DNA of 64,000 bases from Sulfurimonas sp. (GTDB lineage: Bacteria > Campylobacterota > Campylobacteria > Campylobacterales > Sulfurimonadaceae), in NCBI RefSeq assembly GCF_018698455.1, contig NZ_JABIOQ010000072.1:62001-126000 (forward strand). The letters run 5' to 3'. Below the pieces are notes generated by a model. The model was not told the origin of the DNA. It did not search any database and was given only the letters and a program-made list of their open reading frames with translations. How positions within the stretch are numbered: position 1 is the first letter of the stretch; each line of letters begins with the position of its first letter. Positions 52,901-60,683 of this stretch are shown one piece after another. The position numbers were made by a program, and so were the translations under genes.

Positions 52901-55674
52901 GCTTGATCAGCTGCTGTTTTAATTGCTATTATAGCTGTATGATTTGTTTCAATTGACAAAAAGAGTGGATCAACTGTCGTTCCTAAAACTTCAATCGCAT
53001 CAATTGCAGTTTGAGCATTGTTTAATGCAGTTGTCGCATCGTTAAGATTTTGAGTTGACACTGCTGTTACCATTGAAGAATTTGCATCATTAACAGTAGT
53101 TACATAACCCTCTAAAGTGGCAAAGTGATTACTAAGAGTTTGAGCTGTTGCATTCGCTTCATTTGCTAAAACTAATGCTTCACTACTATTATACTGACTT
53201 GCAATAGAGTACATCTGCGTTATAGTGTCTTGCACATCTGATATTTGTAAACTAGCTTCATCGTATGTAGTATTTGCTGAGATTGCAAACTCTCCTACAG
53301 TAGTAGCCATTGTTTGTATTTGTAAAGCTAATGCTTCTGCCGCAGATGTTTCTATTGCTGCTAATCGATCAATTTCAGTTTGCTTAAGACCTTCCGCAGT
53401 ACTTAAGGCTGTTGCAATACTAGTCTGAATAGTCTGAATTTCAGTCGCTCTTGTTGCTACTTCCTCAGCAGCTGTTTGTGCTTTGATAGCCTCTGCTTGA
53501 GATAAAACTTCCGTTGTGTTTGCATCTTGTGCTTTCACTTGCTCAGCTGCAATGATAGCAATCGAGTTATTTACGTCTGTTGCAAACCCTTGCGCTTCTG
53601 TTTGAGCAGTTAACACTCTTTGGTAAGCTGCTTGGACCGTAGTAGTATCTATAGTTAAAGTTGAATACTCTGTCGCTATTGCTATGGTAGCATTTAAATC
53701 TATCTCAGCTAAAGCAATTTTCATGCTGATAGCTGATAAGTCCGACGATACATTATTATCATTTGCCAAAGCTAATGCTGTGTCTATTAAGCCTATAACT
53801 CTTTGCTTTTCAGCCTCTGCCGCTTCAGCTGCTTGTGCATCCGCCTTGTCCGCTTGAATCGTAAGTACTCTTGCTCTTGTGTTATCAAGCGCTGTTTGCG
53901 CAATCGTTACTTGTGCTTTTGCTAAATTTCCATTAATTATTACAGTTTGTAAAGTAGCGTTAGCATCCGTTACATTTGCATCTGTTACATTTGATTCATT
54001 TGCTACAAGTGCTGCAAAGTCATATAAAGATTGTGCTGAAATGTTTGTATCATTAGCAAGTATGGTTATATCATTCAGTGCTGTATCAGCTTCAGTAAAA
54101 TAACCTGTAATATTGGTATCGCTACTATAGTTGCTGTCTAAAGATTGAATAAAAATAATAGAGTCTTTAGAGGCTTTTACTTGGGGGATATTCCCATAAG
54201 CTTTTGCTACTATAGCTTGTGCTTGAGTTTTCATAATATTTACAGCTGCGTTTCTCTCAGCGTTTGCTGCCGCTAGTTGAGCTGCTTCTAAATTTGCCTC
54301 TAATAAAGCAAGTTTTGCTGCTTCTTCTGCTGCTGCAATTCTAGCTTCTGCTTCCGCTTTTTCCGCTTTCGCTTTTTCTTGTGTTGCTAGAAGTTCCGCT
54401 GCTGCTGCTGCTGCTGCTGCATCTTTGGCTGCTTGGTCTGCTGCAAGTTGAGCTTCTAAAATAGCTGCTTGAGCTTGTGCTTCTGCTGCTTCTGCTTCTG
54501 CAGCTCTTTGTGCTTCTGCTTCTCTTAACTGTTCTGCTTCTGCTTCAAGAAGTGCATCGTAAGCTGCTTTTGCTTCTTCAGCTGATGCATTTGCTGCTGC
54601 AATCTCTGCTTCATGAAGTGCTTGTTGTGCATCTAATGCATTTTGAATTGCTTGTGCAATTGCAGCTTCTTTTTCTTCTTGTAACTGTTGAGCATCTACA
54701 ATTGACTGAAGTGCTGTAGCGTTTAAGTCATTTGCTGAACTTACTGAACTTGCAGTAGAAGCATTAATGTCTGATGCTATAGAAGTATTTACAAGAGTAA
54801 TACCTGAGTTTAGACTTGTTTCAGCCTCTGCAGGTGTTCCTGCTTCAATAGTTGCTTGAGTTTGTTCGGCCGCGTCGAATGCACTTTGAGCCGAATTTTT
54901 CGCATTGTTCTTTACTGAAACAAGGGCTACTGGATTACCCACATATAAATTATTTGCTACTGATTTTGTAACTGCGGTTATGTTTGCAACAGTTAAATTA
55001 ACATCACTAGTTGCACCAGAAAAACTTTTAGAAATTTCAGCAAATACCTCACCCATTACATTTTCAGTACTTTTATTTGAATCTGCACTTGCTACTGCAA
55101 CTGAAGCTGCATGAACAATAGTTTGTAAGTGTGCTTGAGAAGCCATAACAGCTCTGGCATTATTTGCTACAGTTGTATCTACATCTTTTGCACTCTCAAG
55201 TGGATTAAAAGTTGTTAGATTTACATCCGCGGGAATGCCTAGTGCAAATTTAATGTTGTCTTCTGCTTGTTTTGGGGACTTTCCACTTTTAACAAGTGAC
55301 TGAATCGCTGAAGTAAGTGGTGAAATAATTTTTGAACCGGATGGTGCTGTAAGTGAACCTGTAAAAGGAAGACCCGTACCAATATCAGTACCGCCTATTA
55401 CAAGAAGTGGACCCGTCTGTGTAGTTGCAGGAATCTCAAACTGACCTTGTGCATTTGTAGTGGCAGTTGGCTCCCCTGTATCACACTGACCGTTCTCATT
55501 CACATCAATACATACGGTAGTGCCCGAGAGTAAACCATCTATGGCTGTACCACTAAAGGCCTGAGAAACCGCTGCAGCAGCTCCATCACTTGAACCACCA
55601 CCGCTACAACCAGAAATAGCCATAACAGTAGCTAAACTTAGGGACAGTAATGAAGTCTTGAATTTGTTTTGCAT
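49957..55674 (-). CDS. Very large (1905 aa) lipoprotein: carboxypeptidase-regulatory-like N-terminus, Ala/Glu-rich coiled coil, beta-rich C-terminal half
   Basis: Lipobox MAISGCSGGGS; GTTVCIDVNENGQCDTGEPTATTNAQGQFEIP; long AEAQRAAEAEAAEAQAQAA segment; cadherin-like segment near VNVNDETNTTVDQFTVSINVTYL. Confidence 0.85.
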   Translation of the reverse strand: MQNKFKTSLLSLSLATVMAISGCSGGGSSDGAAAAVSQAFSGTAIDGLLSGTTVCIDVNENGQCDTGEPTATTNAQGQFEIPATTQTGPLLVIGGTDIGTGLPFTGSLTAPSGSKIISPLTSAIQSLVKSGKSPKQAEDNIKFALGIPADVNLTTFNPLESAKDVDTTVANNARAVMASQAHLQTIVHAASVAVASADSNKSTENVMGEVFAEISKSFSGATSDVNLTVANITAVTKSVANNLYVGNPVALVSVKNNAKNSAQSAFDAAEQTQATIEAGTPAEAETSLNSGITLVNTSIASDINASTASSVSSANDLNATALQSIVDAQQLQEEKEAAIAQAIQNALDAQQALHEAEIAAANASAEEAKAAYDALLEAEAEQLREAEAQRAAEAEAAEAQAQAAILEAQLAADQAAKDAAAAAAAAELLATQEKAKAEKAEAEARIAAAEEAAKLALLEANLEAAQLAAANAERNAAVNIMKTQAQAIVAKAYGNIPQVKASKDSIIFIQSLDSNYSSDTNITGYFTEADTALNDITILANDTNISAQSLYDFAALVANESNVTDANVTDANATLQTVIINGNLAKAQVTIAQTALDNTRARVLTIQADKADAQAAEAAEAEKQRVIGLIDTALALANDNNVSSDLSAISMKIALAEIDLNATIAIATEYSTLTIDTTTVQAAYQRVLTAQTEAQGFATDVNNSIAIIAAEQVKAQDANTTEVLSQAEAIKAQTAAEEVATRATEIQTIQTSIATALSTAEGLKQTEIDRLAAIETSAAEALALQIQTMATTVGEFAISANTTYDEASLQISDVQDTITQMYSIASQYNSSEALVLANEANATAQTLSNHFATLEGYVTTVNDANSSMVTAVSTQNLNDATTALNNAQTAIDAIEVLGTTVDPLFLSIETNHTAIIAIKTAADQAAGTALAFTDGMVISGFDERDGDLQIYTNTLSTGSLLKTKEILDVTSKVFVAAPSNDEDDLVLQANGTWVVDTSTQTYSLVDGNLELTNGTKVSIMQQIDLTSTSTEALAVISEVNNKVPGDANITFSTGAEAYILGFIQPESYKLWWIPADCTDYNQTTNTCNVTDTPYSTLEEFMGSNNSPAGIHNEFGKWEGVDFERNLDDNTSSWVLDKEVIDSTGAAISTLSAGQSGNMIKYDTASPSYSPMTVGSWSVITLPNTTQLAIEFTPLTGYESHFDGDSNLVAVANSVVNVGAHILGTTIFTVDQNNGANFNNIATADIKAAIEAYSASIPTASTFDYESYFVNKTIYSIETSEINGSSYGTSTTYTGTVSPTIGTYSGTDEYGTWDNNETYEVLTNGIKLFDLDGNSTAVYDGTANFNGTVFKLLLDNGTLLKSIVSYSTVEDRDAALAANLSGGTTTSHSLANEWVESTSGMTLRLTQDGYFDTNSTNDMEHGTYTSIVTFQGVDGDTDGIVTFSKNDDANIANGLFTDTNTSLECYYSLSMIDTLFLSCGDLDGNGSASIGYTFSVAIAADTNTTTDTNITTVAYDDIYLSMIPGEALSGIIPQDDTNSSLTFIIESFTGAIGAGTDLNGTTGEFTVVIDANASVGTALINVNVNDETNTTVDQFTVSINVTYLHQSVPEAEYSKSDVVMDIDAFIATSTVAIPGDTSLHSFYGIDYDTNMTRTEIMEFNTTSGQLMFSGNTNNDVIYFTDTLATGEVNASEGGTTYDINSQVVSMKMIGTIEDNATLSSELNISMPSGSIAYQAALLFLTDEYDFYGVEYDYRADQSGIAHNSLESFVSDGSSISWSSQINRVLVFDKNATLTDGSGNLVELDISNYYTTGTAFVVNEMAGTWSVTTDINVNGGNSEMLVITPNDLERFDSRVYILDDFGVADGNTSSATNTVWVGEIRKAGRIEVTNYFNDTAATAIMDHLSQP
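54398..54420. repeat. GCT trinucleotide microsatellite (7 units + GC), coding for poly-Ala on minus strand
   Basis: gctgctgctgctgctgctgctgc; encodes AAAAAAAA in the lipoprotein coiled coil. Confidence 0.95.
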
Positions 55675-55826
55675 AAATCAACCTTGTATAAAAAAATATA
55701 ATACAATTATAGCTGAAATGTAGTAAAAAAGATGACTTATTGATGAAATACTTATATAAAGCATAATTTTTGTTACTCAAAGAGTGATATAGAAGGTAAA
55801 TAAAATTTTGGGATTGGATTAAAAGA

Positions 55827-55930
55827 CTCTTCTCCAGATACCTGCGGCACATAGTAGCTAAAGGTGTGCTGCTGTATTCCTACCCTGACACATTGTCCTT
55901 AGTAACCATTGCACAGGTCTAAAGAAGAGA
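55827..55930 (-). ncRNA. ffs: Signal recognition particle RNA (small 4.5S type)
   Basis: Minus strand contains helix 8: GTGT-CAGG-GTA-GGAA-TAC-AGCAG-CACAC (55864-55891), with closing stem CTCTTCT/AGAAGAG and a TCTTTT 3' tail. Confidence 0.93.
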
Positions 55931-55968
55931 ACTGAAAGTATATCTAAAAAGTATTCTAATTCAAAGCA

Positions 55969-56307
55969 CTAAAGAGTAATTGTCGCAACTGCACTTTTTG
56001 CAGCTGTAAGATAAGCACTATAGTCAAATGAAGTATCTGATGCACTTGCTGCCATTTCCATCTCTTTGCACATTTCATAAACTTCATTAAAACGAAGGGT
56101 TCCAGCACTTCCTTTTATTGAGTGTGCTAACGATTTAATTACAGCATAATCTTTAGAATCAATCGCTGAGCTTAAGTTCTCTAAAATTGCTCCAGACTCT
56201 TCTAAAAAACTACCTATTAACATAGGTATGTGTTTTGCTTTAAGCCCAATAGAAGCTGCCATGTCCTCATGATTAAGGTCTGAGTAGTTGGGGTTTGTGA
56301 TTGGCAT
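55969..56307 (-). CDS. Stand-alone histidine phosphotransfer (HPt) domain protein
   Basis: LAHSIKGSAGTLRF with phosphoacceptor His. Confidence 0.85.
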   Translation of the reverse strand: MPITNPNYSDLNHEDMAASIGLKAKHIPMLIGSFLEESGAILENLSSAIDSKDYAVIKSLAHSIKGSAGTLRFNEVYEMCKEMEMAASASDTSFDYSAYLTAAKSAVATITL

Positions 56308-56356
56308 AGAGATAATCCTATGATTTTTTCTTTATAGTACCACAAAATAATACAAT

Positions 56357-56908
56357 ATGGATATGAAGTTGATATATATAATAGTTGCATTAAAAAGTGA
56401 AGCACAAGCATTTGTAGATAAATATAAACTTAAGAAGTCAAGACTTAGTGGGTTTCTAGTTTTTTCAAATGCTACAATGAAACTTATAGTAAGTGGTGTA
56501 GGAGTTGGTTTTGCGAGAGATGCAACTCAAACATTTATAAATCACTATGATATTACAGATGATGATATTTATCTCAATGTTGGTATTTGTGGGGGCGATA
56601 AAAACTATGAAATTGGTACACTTGTAGAAGTTGGAAGTGTTACTTATGAGGGCATAAAGTATACTCTAAAAGAAAATAAAAAACAGATACATACCCTAGA
56701 TAAGGAAATGACTCAAGAGGGGTTCGAGCTTGTAGATATGGAAGCTTATGGTTTTTATGATGCAGTCGTGCATAACCCAGCTATAAGAAACGCATATATT
56801 TTTAAAGTTGTGAGTGATCATTTCGAGCCAAAACTAATTACTAAAGAGAAAACAAAAGCGCTAATTTTTGATAAAATAGATGCAATAAATAAAATTATAA
56901 AGATTTAA
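56357..56908 (+). CDS. Nucleoside phosphorylase/nucleosidase family protein
   Basis: VSGVGVGFARDAT, LNVGICGG, VDMEAYGFYDA motifs of PNP_UDP family. Confidence 0.8.
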   Translation: MDMKLIYIIVALKSEAQAFVDKYKLKKSRLSGFLVFSNATMKLIVSGVGVGFARDATQTFINHYDITDDDIYLNVGICGGDKNYEIGTLVEVGSVTYEGIKYTLKENKKQIHTLDKEMTQEGFELVDMEAYGFYDAVVHNPAIRNAYIFKVVSDHFEPKLITKEKTKALIFDKIDAINKIIKI

Positions 56909-56918
56909 AGGAAGAGAT

Positions 56919-58577
56919 ATGAAACATTTTTTACTATTTTTTACATTATTACTCGTGCTTCACGCCAAAGAAATTAAAGATGACACTCTTAAAAAAATGA
57001 TAGGACATATGCTTCTTGTAGGTTTTAATGAGAGTAGTATTACTAAAGACTCTCAAATTGTTAAAGATATAAATGAGTATGAGCTAGGGGGAGTCATTCT
57101 TTTTGATAAGTTTTATAAAAATAAAAATAAAAATAAAAATATCTCTTCACCCGAGCAACTTGCAAAACTTACAAGTGACTTAAAAAAGTTTTCAAATCAA
57201 GCACTGTTTGTAAGTGTCGATCAAGAGGGTGGAAAAGTGGCACGTCTTAAACCTAAGTATGGATTTGAAGAGATTGAGTCTGCATTAGAGGTTTCCCAGA
57301 TGAATGAGTATGCAATTGTAGACATGTATGACAAGCAGTCAACTATGCTTGAGAGTGCAGGTATAACTATGAATTTTGCTCCAGTTGTGGACTTGGCTGT
57401 AAATCCAAAAAACAAAGTTATAGTTGGACTTGAACGCTCCTTTGGAGAAAAACCAGAAGAGGTGAGTAAGTTCGCAAAAGTAGTGATACAAAGTCAAAAG
57501 AAACATAACATTATCTCTGTTTTAAAGCACTTTCCAGGGCACGGTTCTTCTTTGGAAGATTCGCATAAGGGTTTTGTAGATGTGAGTGAGACTTGGAGTC
57601 CTGAGGAACTAGAGCCATATGAGATACTGATAAACGAAAAACAAGTTGATGTGATTATGACAGCACATGTTTTTAACGAATATATTGACGATATGTACCC
57701 AGCAACCCTCTCCTATAGTTTTAACACAGAATTGCTTCGCCAAGAGATGGGTTTTGAAGGTGTTATAATCAGTGATGATTTACAGATGGGAGCTATTTCA
57801 AAGCATTTTACATTAGACAAAAGAGTTTCTTTGGCTATAAACGCAGGAGTGGATATTTTACTTTTTGGAAATCAGCTTGAAAATGTAAGTGTAAAAAAAC
57901 TTGTTAACAGCATCTTGACTCAGGTGAAATCAGGTGTGATACCTATAAAAAGAATCAAAGAGTCAAATGCTAGAATAGATAAACTTCATACTAGATACAT
58001 GATAAAACAAAAACCAATAGTCTTTACAGAAAAACGCAAAAAACTTACACGAGAATACATCAAGAGTCATTATGGTTTGAGTGTAAAAAACATTGAAATT
58101 ATTCCAAAAAGCATAGTCCTTCATTGGACTGCCGTTATGGACTTTGAAAAAAGTTTTGAGCGTTTAAACGCAGAGCTCCTTTTCAGTGATAGAGCAGATA
58201 TAGCTAAGGCTTCAGCACTCAATGTTTCAGCTCATTTTTTAGTTAAACGCGACGGAACCATCTACCAACTTATGCCAGATAACTGGATGGCTCGACATGT
58301 CATTGGGCTTAACTACTCCAGCATAGGAATAGAGAATGTTGGAGGAGAAGGAAACGAAAAGGAAGATTTGACTCAGGCTCAACTTCGCGCGAACATATGG
58401 CTTGTAAAGTACTTAAAGACAAAGTACCCAAGCATAAAAAATGTCATAGGGCATCATGAGTATAGAGATTTTGAAAATAGTTCCTTATGGCTAGAAAAAG
58501 ATGCAGGCTATAGAACACAAAAAGCAGACCCTGGTGTAAAGTTTATGAATGATGTGAGAAGTGCTGTAGATGAATAG
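56919..58577 (+). CDS. Exported GH3 beta-N-acetylhexosaminidase (NagZ-like) fused to N-acetylmuramoyl-L-alanine amidase (Amidase_2)
   Basis: Signal peptide MKHFLLFFTLLLVLHAKE; NagZ motifs KHFPGHGSSLEDSHKG and ISDDLQMGAIS; amidase motifs VLHWTA, SAHFLVKRDGTIYQL, GHHEYRD, KADPG. Confidence 0.92.
   Translation: MKHFLLFFTLLLVLHAKEIKDDTLKKMIGHMLLVGFNESSITKDSQIVKDINEYELGGVILFDKFYKNKNKNKNISSPEQLAKLTSDLKKFSNQALFVSVDQEGGKVARLKPKYGFEEIESALEVSQMNEYAIVDMYDKQSTMLESAGITMNFAPVVDLAVNPKNKVIVGLERSFGEKPEEVSKFAKVVIQSQKKHNIISVLKHFPGHGSSLEDSHKGFVDVSETWSPEELEPYEILINEKQVDVIMTAHVFNEYIDDMYPATLSYSFNTELLRQEMGFEGVIISDDLQMGAISKHFTLDKRVSLAINAGVDILLFGNQLENVSVKKLVNSILTQVKSGVIPIKRIKESNARIDKLHTRYMIKQKPIVFTEKRKKLTREYIKSHYGLSVKNIEIIPKSIVLHWTAVMDFEKSFERLNAELLFSDRADIAKASALNVSAHFLVKRDGTIYQLMPDNWMARHVIGLNYSSIGIENVGGEGNEKEDLTQAQLRANIWLVKYLKTKYPSIKNVIGHHEYRDFENSSLWLEKDAGYRTQKADPGVKFMNDVRSAVDE
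57117..57140. repeat. Hexanucleotide repeat (AAAAAT)x4 inside nagZ-amidase gene
   Basis: Encodes KNKNKNKN. Confidence 0.95.
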
Positions 58578-60054
58578 TAGTTTTACTTCACTTGATTGGG
58601 TGATATTTATAGCTTACTTTACTATTTTAGGTGTCAGTTCTTACCTTTTTTCTCGTGCTAAAATCTCTTCTAGTAGAGAGTACTTCACCGCTTCAAACAC
58701 AATGCCAATACTTGCAGTGGCTATCTCTATCTTAGCTACTTCTCAATCTGCTGCAACTTTTTTGGGAGTTCCTGAGTTCTCATATTCTAACAACTTCACA
58801 CTCATAGGCTTTTACTTTTCTTCACTTCTTGGAGTTATCTTTGTAGCAAAGTTCTTAGTGCCAAAGTTTTACGAGATGAAAGCGATTACGGTTTATGAGT
58901 TACTAGAAAAACGTTATGGTGCATCTGCAAAAAAACAAGCTGGCGTTATGTTTCTTGTTGGTCGGGTTATGGCAAGTGGGGCAAGACTCTACATTGCAGC
59001 ACTCGCTATTAGTATGATTTTATTTTTAGATATTGGCTTTTCTCATATGTTGATTTCTATTTGTATTTTAGTTCTAGGGGCATTAGCTTACACTTACTTT
59101 GGTGGTGTGAAGTCTGTGATTCTAAGTGATATTATTCAGGCTATTACTTATGTAAGTGCAGGTTTAGTAGTAGTATTTTATCTTTACATTTCTTTAGATG
59201 GCATTGATATTTTAAATGTGTTAAACGCGAACGATAAACTTGTTTTTATTGACACTTCTTTAGATGGTAAGTTTAGCATTATTGGTCTTTTAAGTGGTTG
59301 GTTACTGTTAAACATAGCGGCCTTTGGACTTGACCAAGATATGACACAAAGAGTGCTTACTTGCAAGAGTAAAGATGAAGCCTCTCGTTCTCTTATAGTG
59401 TCCATCTTACTTACCATTCCAATAGTTTTACTCTTTCTTATCATAGGGGCTCTTCTGTTTGTGCATTATGAAAGTGCAGAGATAGCTCAAAGTTTTGGAG
59501 ATGAGAAGATAACCATCTTTATGTACTATATACTAAACGAAATGCCCGAGGGTGTTCGTGGGTTTGTAACGGTGGGTGCGATTGCAGCTGCTCTTTCAAG
59601 TACAAACTCTGTTTTAGGTGCTATGGCTTCGGTTGCTATAGAAGATTTATATAGACCTTTGAAGCTTAAACGCGATGCAAAAACAGATGAGACTCATTTC
59701 ATAAAAGCTTCAAGAAACGCAGTCCTCTTTTTTGCAGTAGTATTATTCGCAATGGCAATACTGAGTTACTTTTGGCAAAGATATGCAGAACTATCGCTGA
59801 TAGGTTTTGCCCTAGGTGTAATGGCATTTGCATATACTGGACTACTTGGCGTTTTCTTTTCAGCCATCTTTACTTCGAGGGGAAGTGTAAAAACTGTACC
59901 CTATGCACTAATCGGTGGTTTTGTAACAGTCTTAGCCTTACAGCCTTACACATTTGGCATAAGCATAGGTTTTGCTTGGCAGATAACTTTAGGGACTTTA
60001 GTCGCGTTTATGATAATGCAGACAGGAAAAGTAAAATCAGTAGTATTTGACTAA
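58570..60054 (+). CDS. Sodium:solute symporter (SSS family)
   Basis: 14-TM style; LATSQSAATFLGVPEFSY, AALSSTNSVLGAMASVAIEDLYRPL. Confidence 0.9.
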   Translation: MNSSFTSLDWVIFIAYFTILGVSSYLFSRAKISSSREYFTASNTMPILAVAISILATSQSAATFLGVPEFSYSNNFTLIGFYFSSLLGVIFVAKFLVPKFYEMKAITVYELLEKRYGASAKKQAGVMFLVGRVMASGARLYIAALAISMILFLDIGFSHMLISICILVLGALAYTYFGGVKSVILSDIIQAITYVSAGLVVVFYLYISLDGIDILNVLNANDKLVFIDTSLDGKFSIIGLLSGWLLLNIAAFGLDQDMTQRVLTCKSKDEASRSLIVSILLTIPIVLLFLIIGALLFVHYESAEIAQSFGDEKITIFMYYILNEMPEGVRGFVTVGAIAAALSSTNSVLGAMASVAIEDLYRPLKLKRDAKTDETHFIKASRNAVLFFAVVLFAMAILSYFWQRYAELSLIGFALGVMAFAYTGLLGVFFSAIFTSRGSVKTVPYALIGGFVTVLALQPYTFGISIGFAWQITLGTLVAFMIMQTGKVKSVVFD

Positions 60055-60097
60055 AAGATATAAATAATATATAATATTGATATACAAAGGAAAAAAG

Positions 60098-60370
60098 ATG
60101 CATACATTATCACAACTGGAAAAACAACAGGTTGGTCTGCGTTTACCAAAATACCTTCTTGATGAGATAGATACTTTTACTAAAGAGTATTCGCTTAACC
60201 GTACTGACATCATAGTTGAAGCCTTGAAATCTTATGTAGCAGAGCAAAAAGCAAAGATTTTTTATGATGGGTTTGAGAGCTCAGTTGAAGAATTAAACAC
60301 AGTTTTAACTACTAAAGAGAAAAAGCTACAGTCACTTGATGAGTTAATAGATGAACTTGACAATAACTAG
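60098..60370 (+). CDS. Ribbon-helix-helix antitoxin-like protein
   Basis: VGLRLPKYLLDEIDTFTKEYSLNRTDIIVEALKSYV; SD AAAGGA before ATG 60098. Confidence 0.8.
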   Translation: MHTLSQLEKQQVGLRLPKYLLDEIDTFTKEYSLNRTDIIVEALKSYVAEQKAKIFYDGFESSVEELNTVLTTKEKKLQSLDELIDELDNN

Positions 60371-60683
60371 TTTAGAGAGTTTTTCTAAAGAAATTAAAAA
60401 GCTTTTTAAAAAGTATAAAAATATATCACAAGATTTAAAATCCTTACAAAATGAACTTCTTACAAATCCAAAAGCTGGGATAGAACTAGGTAGCAACTGT
60501 TATAAGATACGACTAGCAAACTCCTCAATTCCAACAGAAAAAAGTGGTGGCTTAAGGGTTATATATTACTATTTAGATGAAAAGAGTAATATTTATCTTA
60601 TGAGCATTTATTCTAAAACAGATTTAGAAAATATTAGCGATAGTAAACTTGTAGATATTCTGACATCAAGTGGATTAAAATGA
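60351..60683 (+). CDS. RelE-type toxin-like protein
   Basis: GIELGSNCYKIRLANSSIPTEKSGGLRVIYYYLDEKSNIYLMSIYSKTD; overlaps antitoxin end by 20 nt. Confidence 0.78.
   Translation: MNLTITSLESFSKEIKKLFKKYKNISQDLKSLQNELLTNPKAGIELGSNCYKIRLANSSIPTEKSGGLRVIYYYLDEKSNIYLMSIYSKTDLENISDSKLVDILTSSGLK

Noticed and set aside
55604-55852. 82-aa minus-strand ORF between the lipoprotein and the HPt gene
   Set aside because: Overlaps the SRP RNA 3' end and the lipoprotein start; no motif and no plausible ribosome-binding site.
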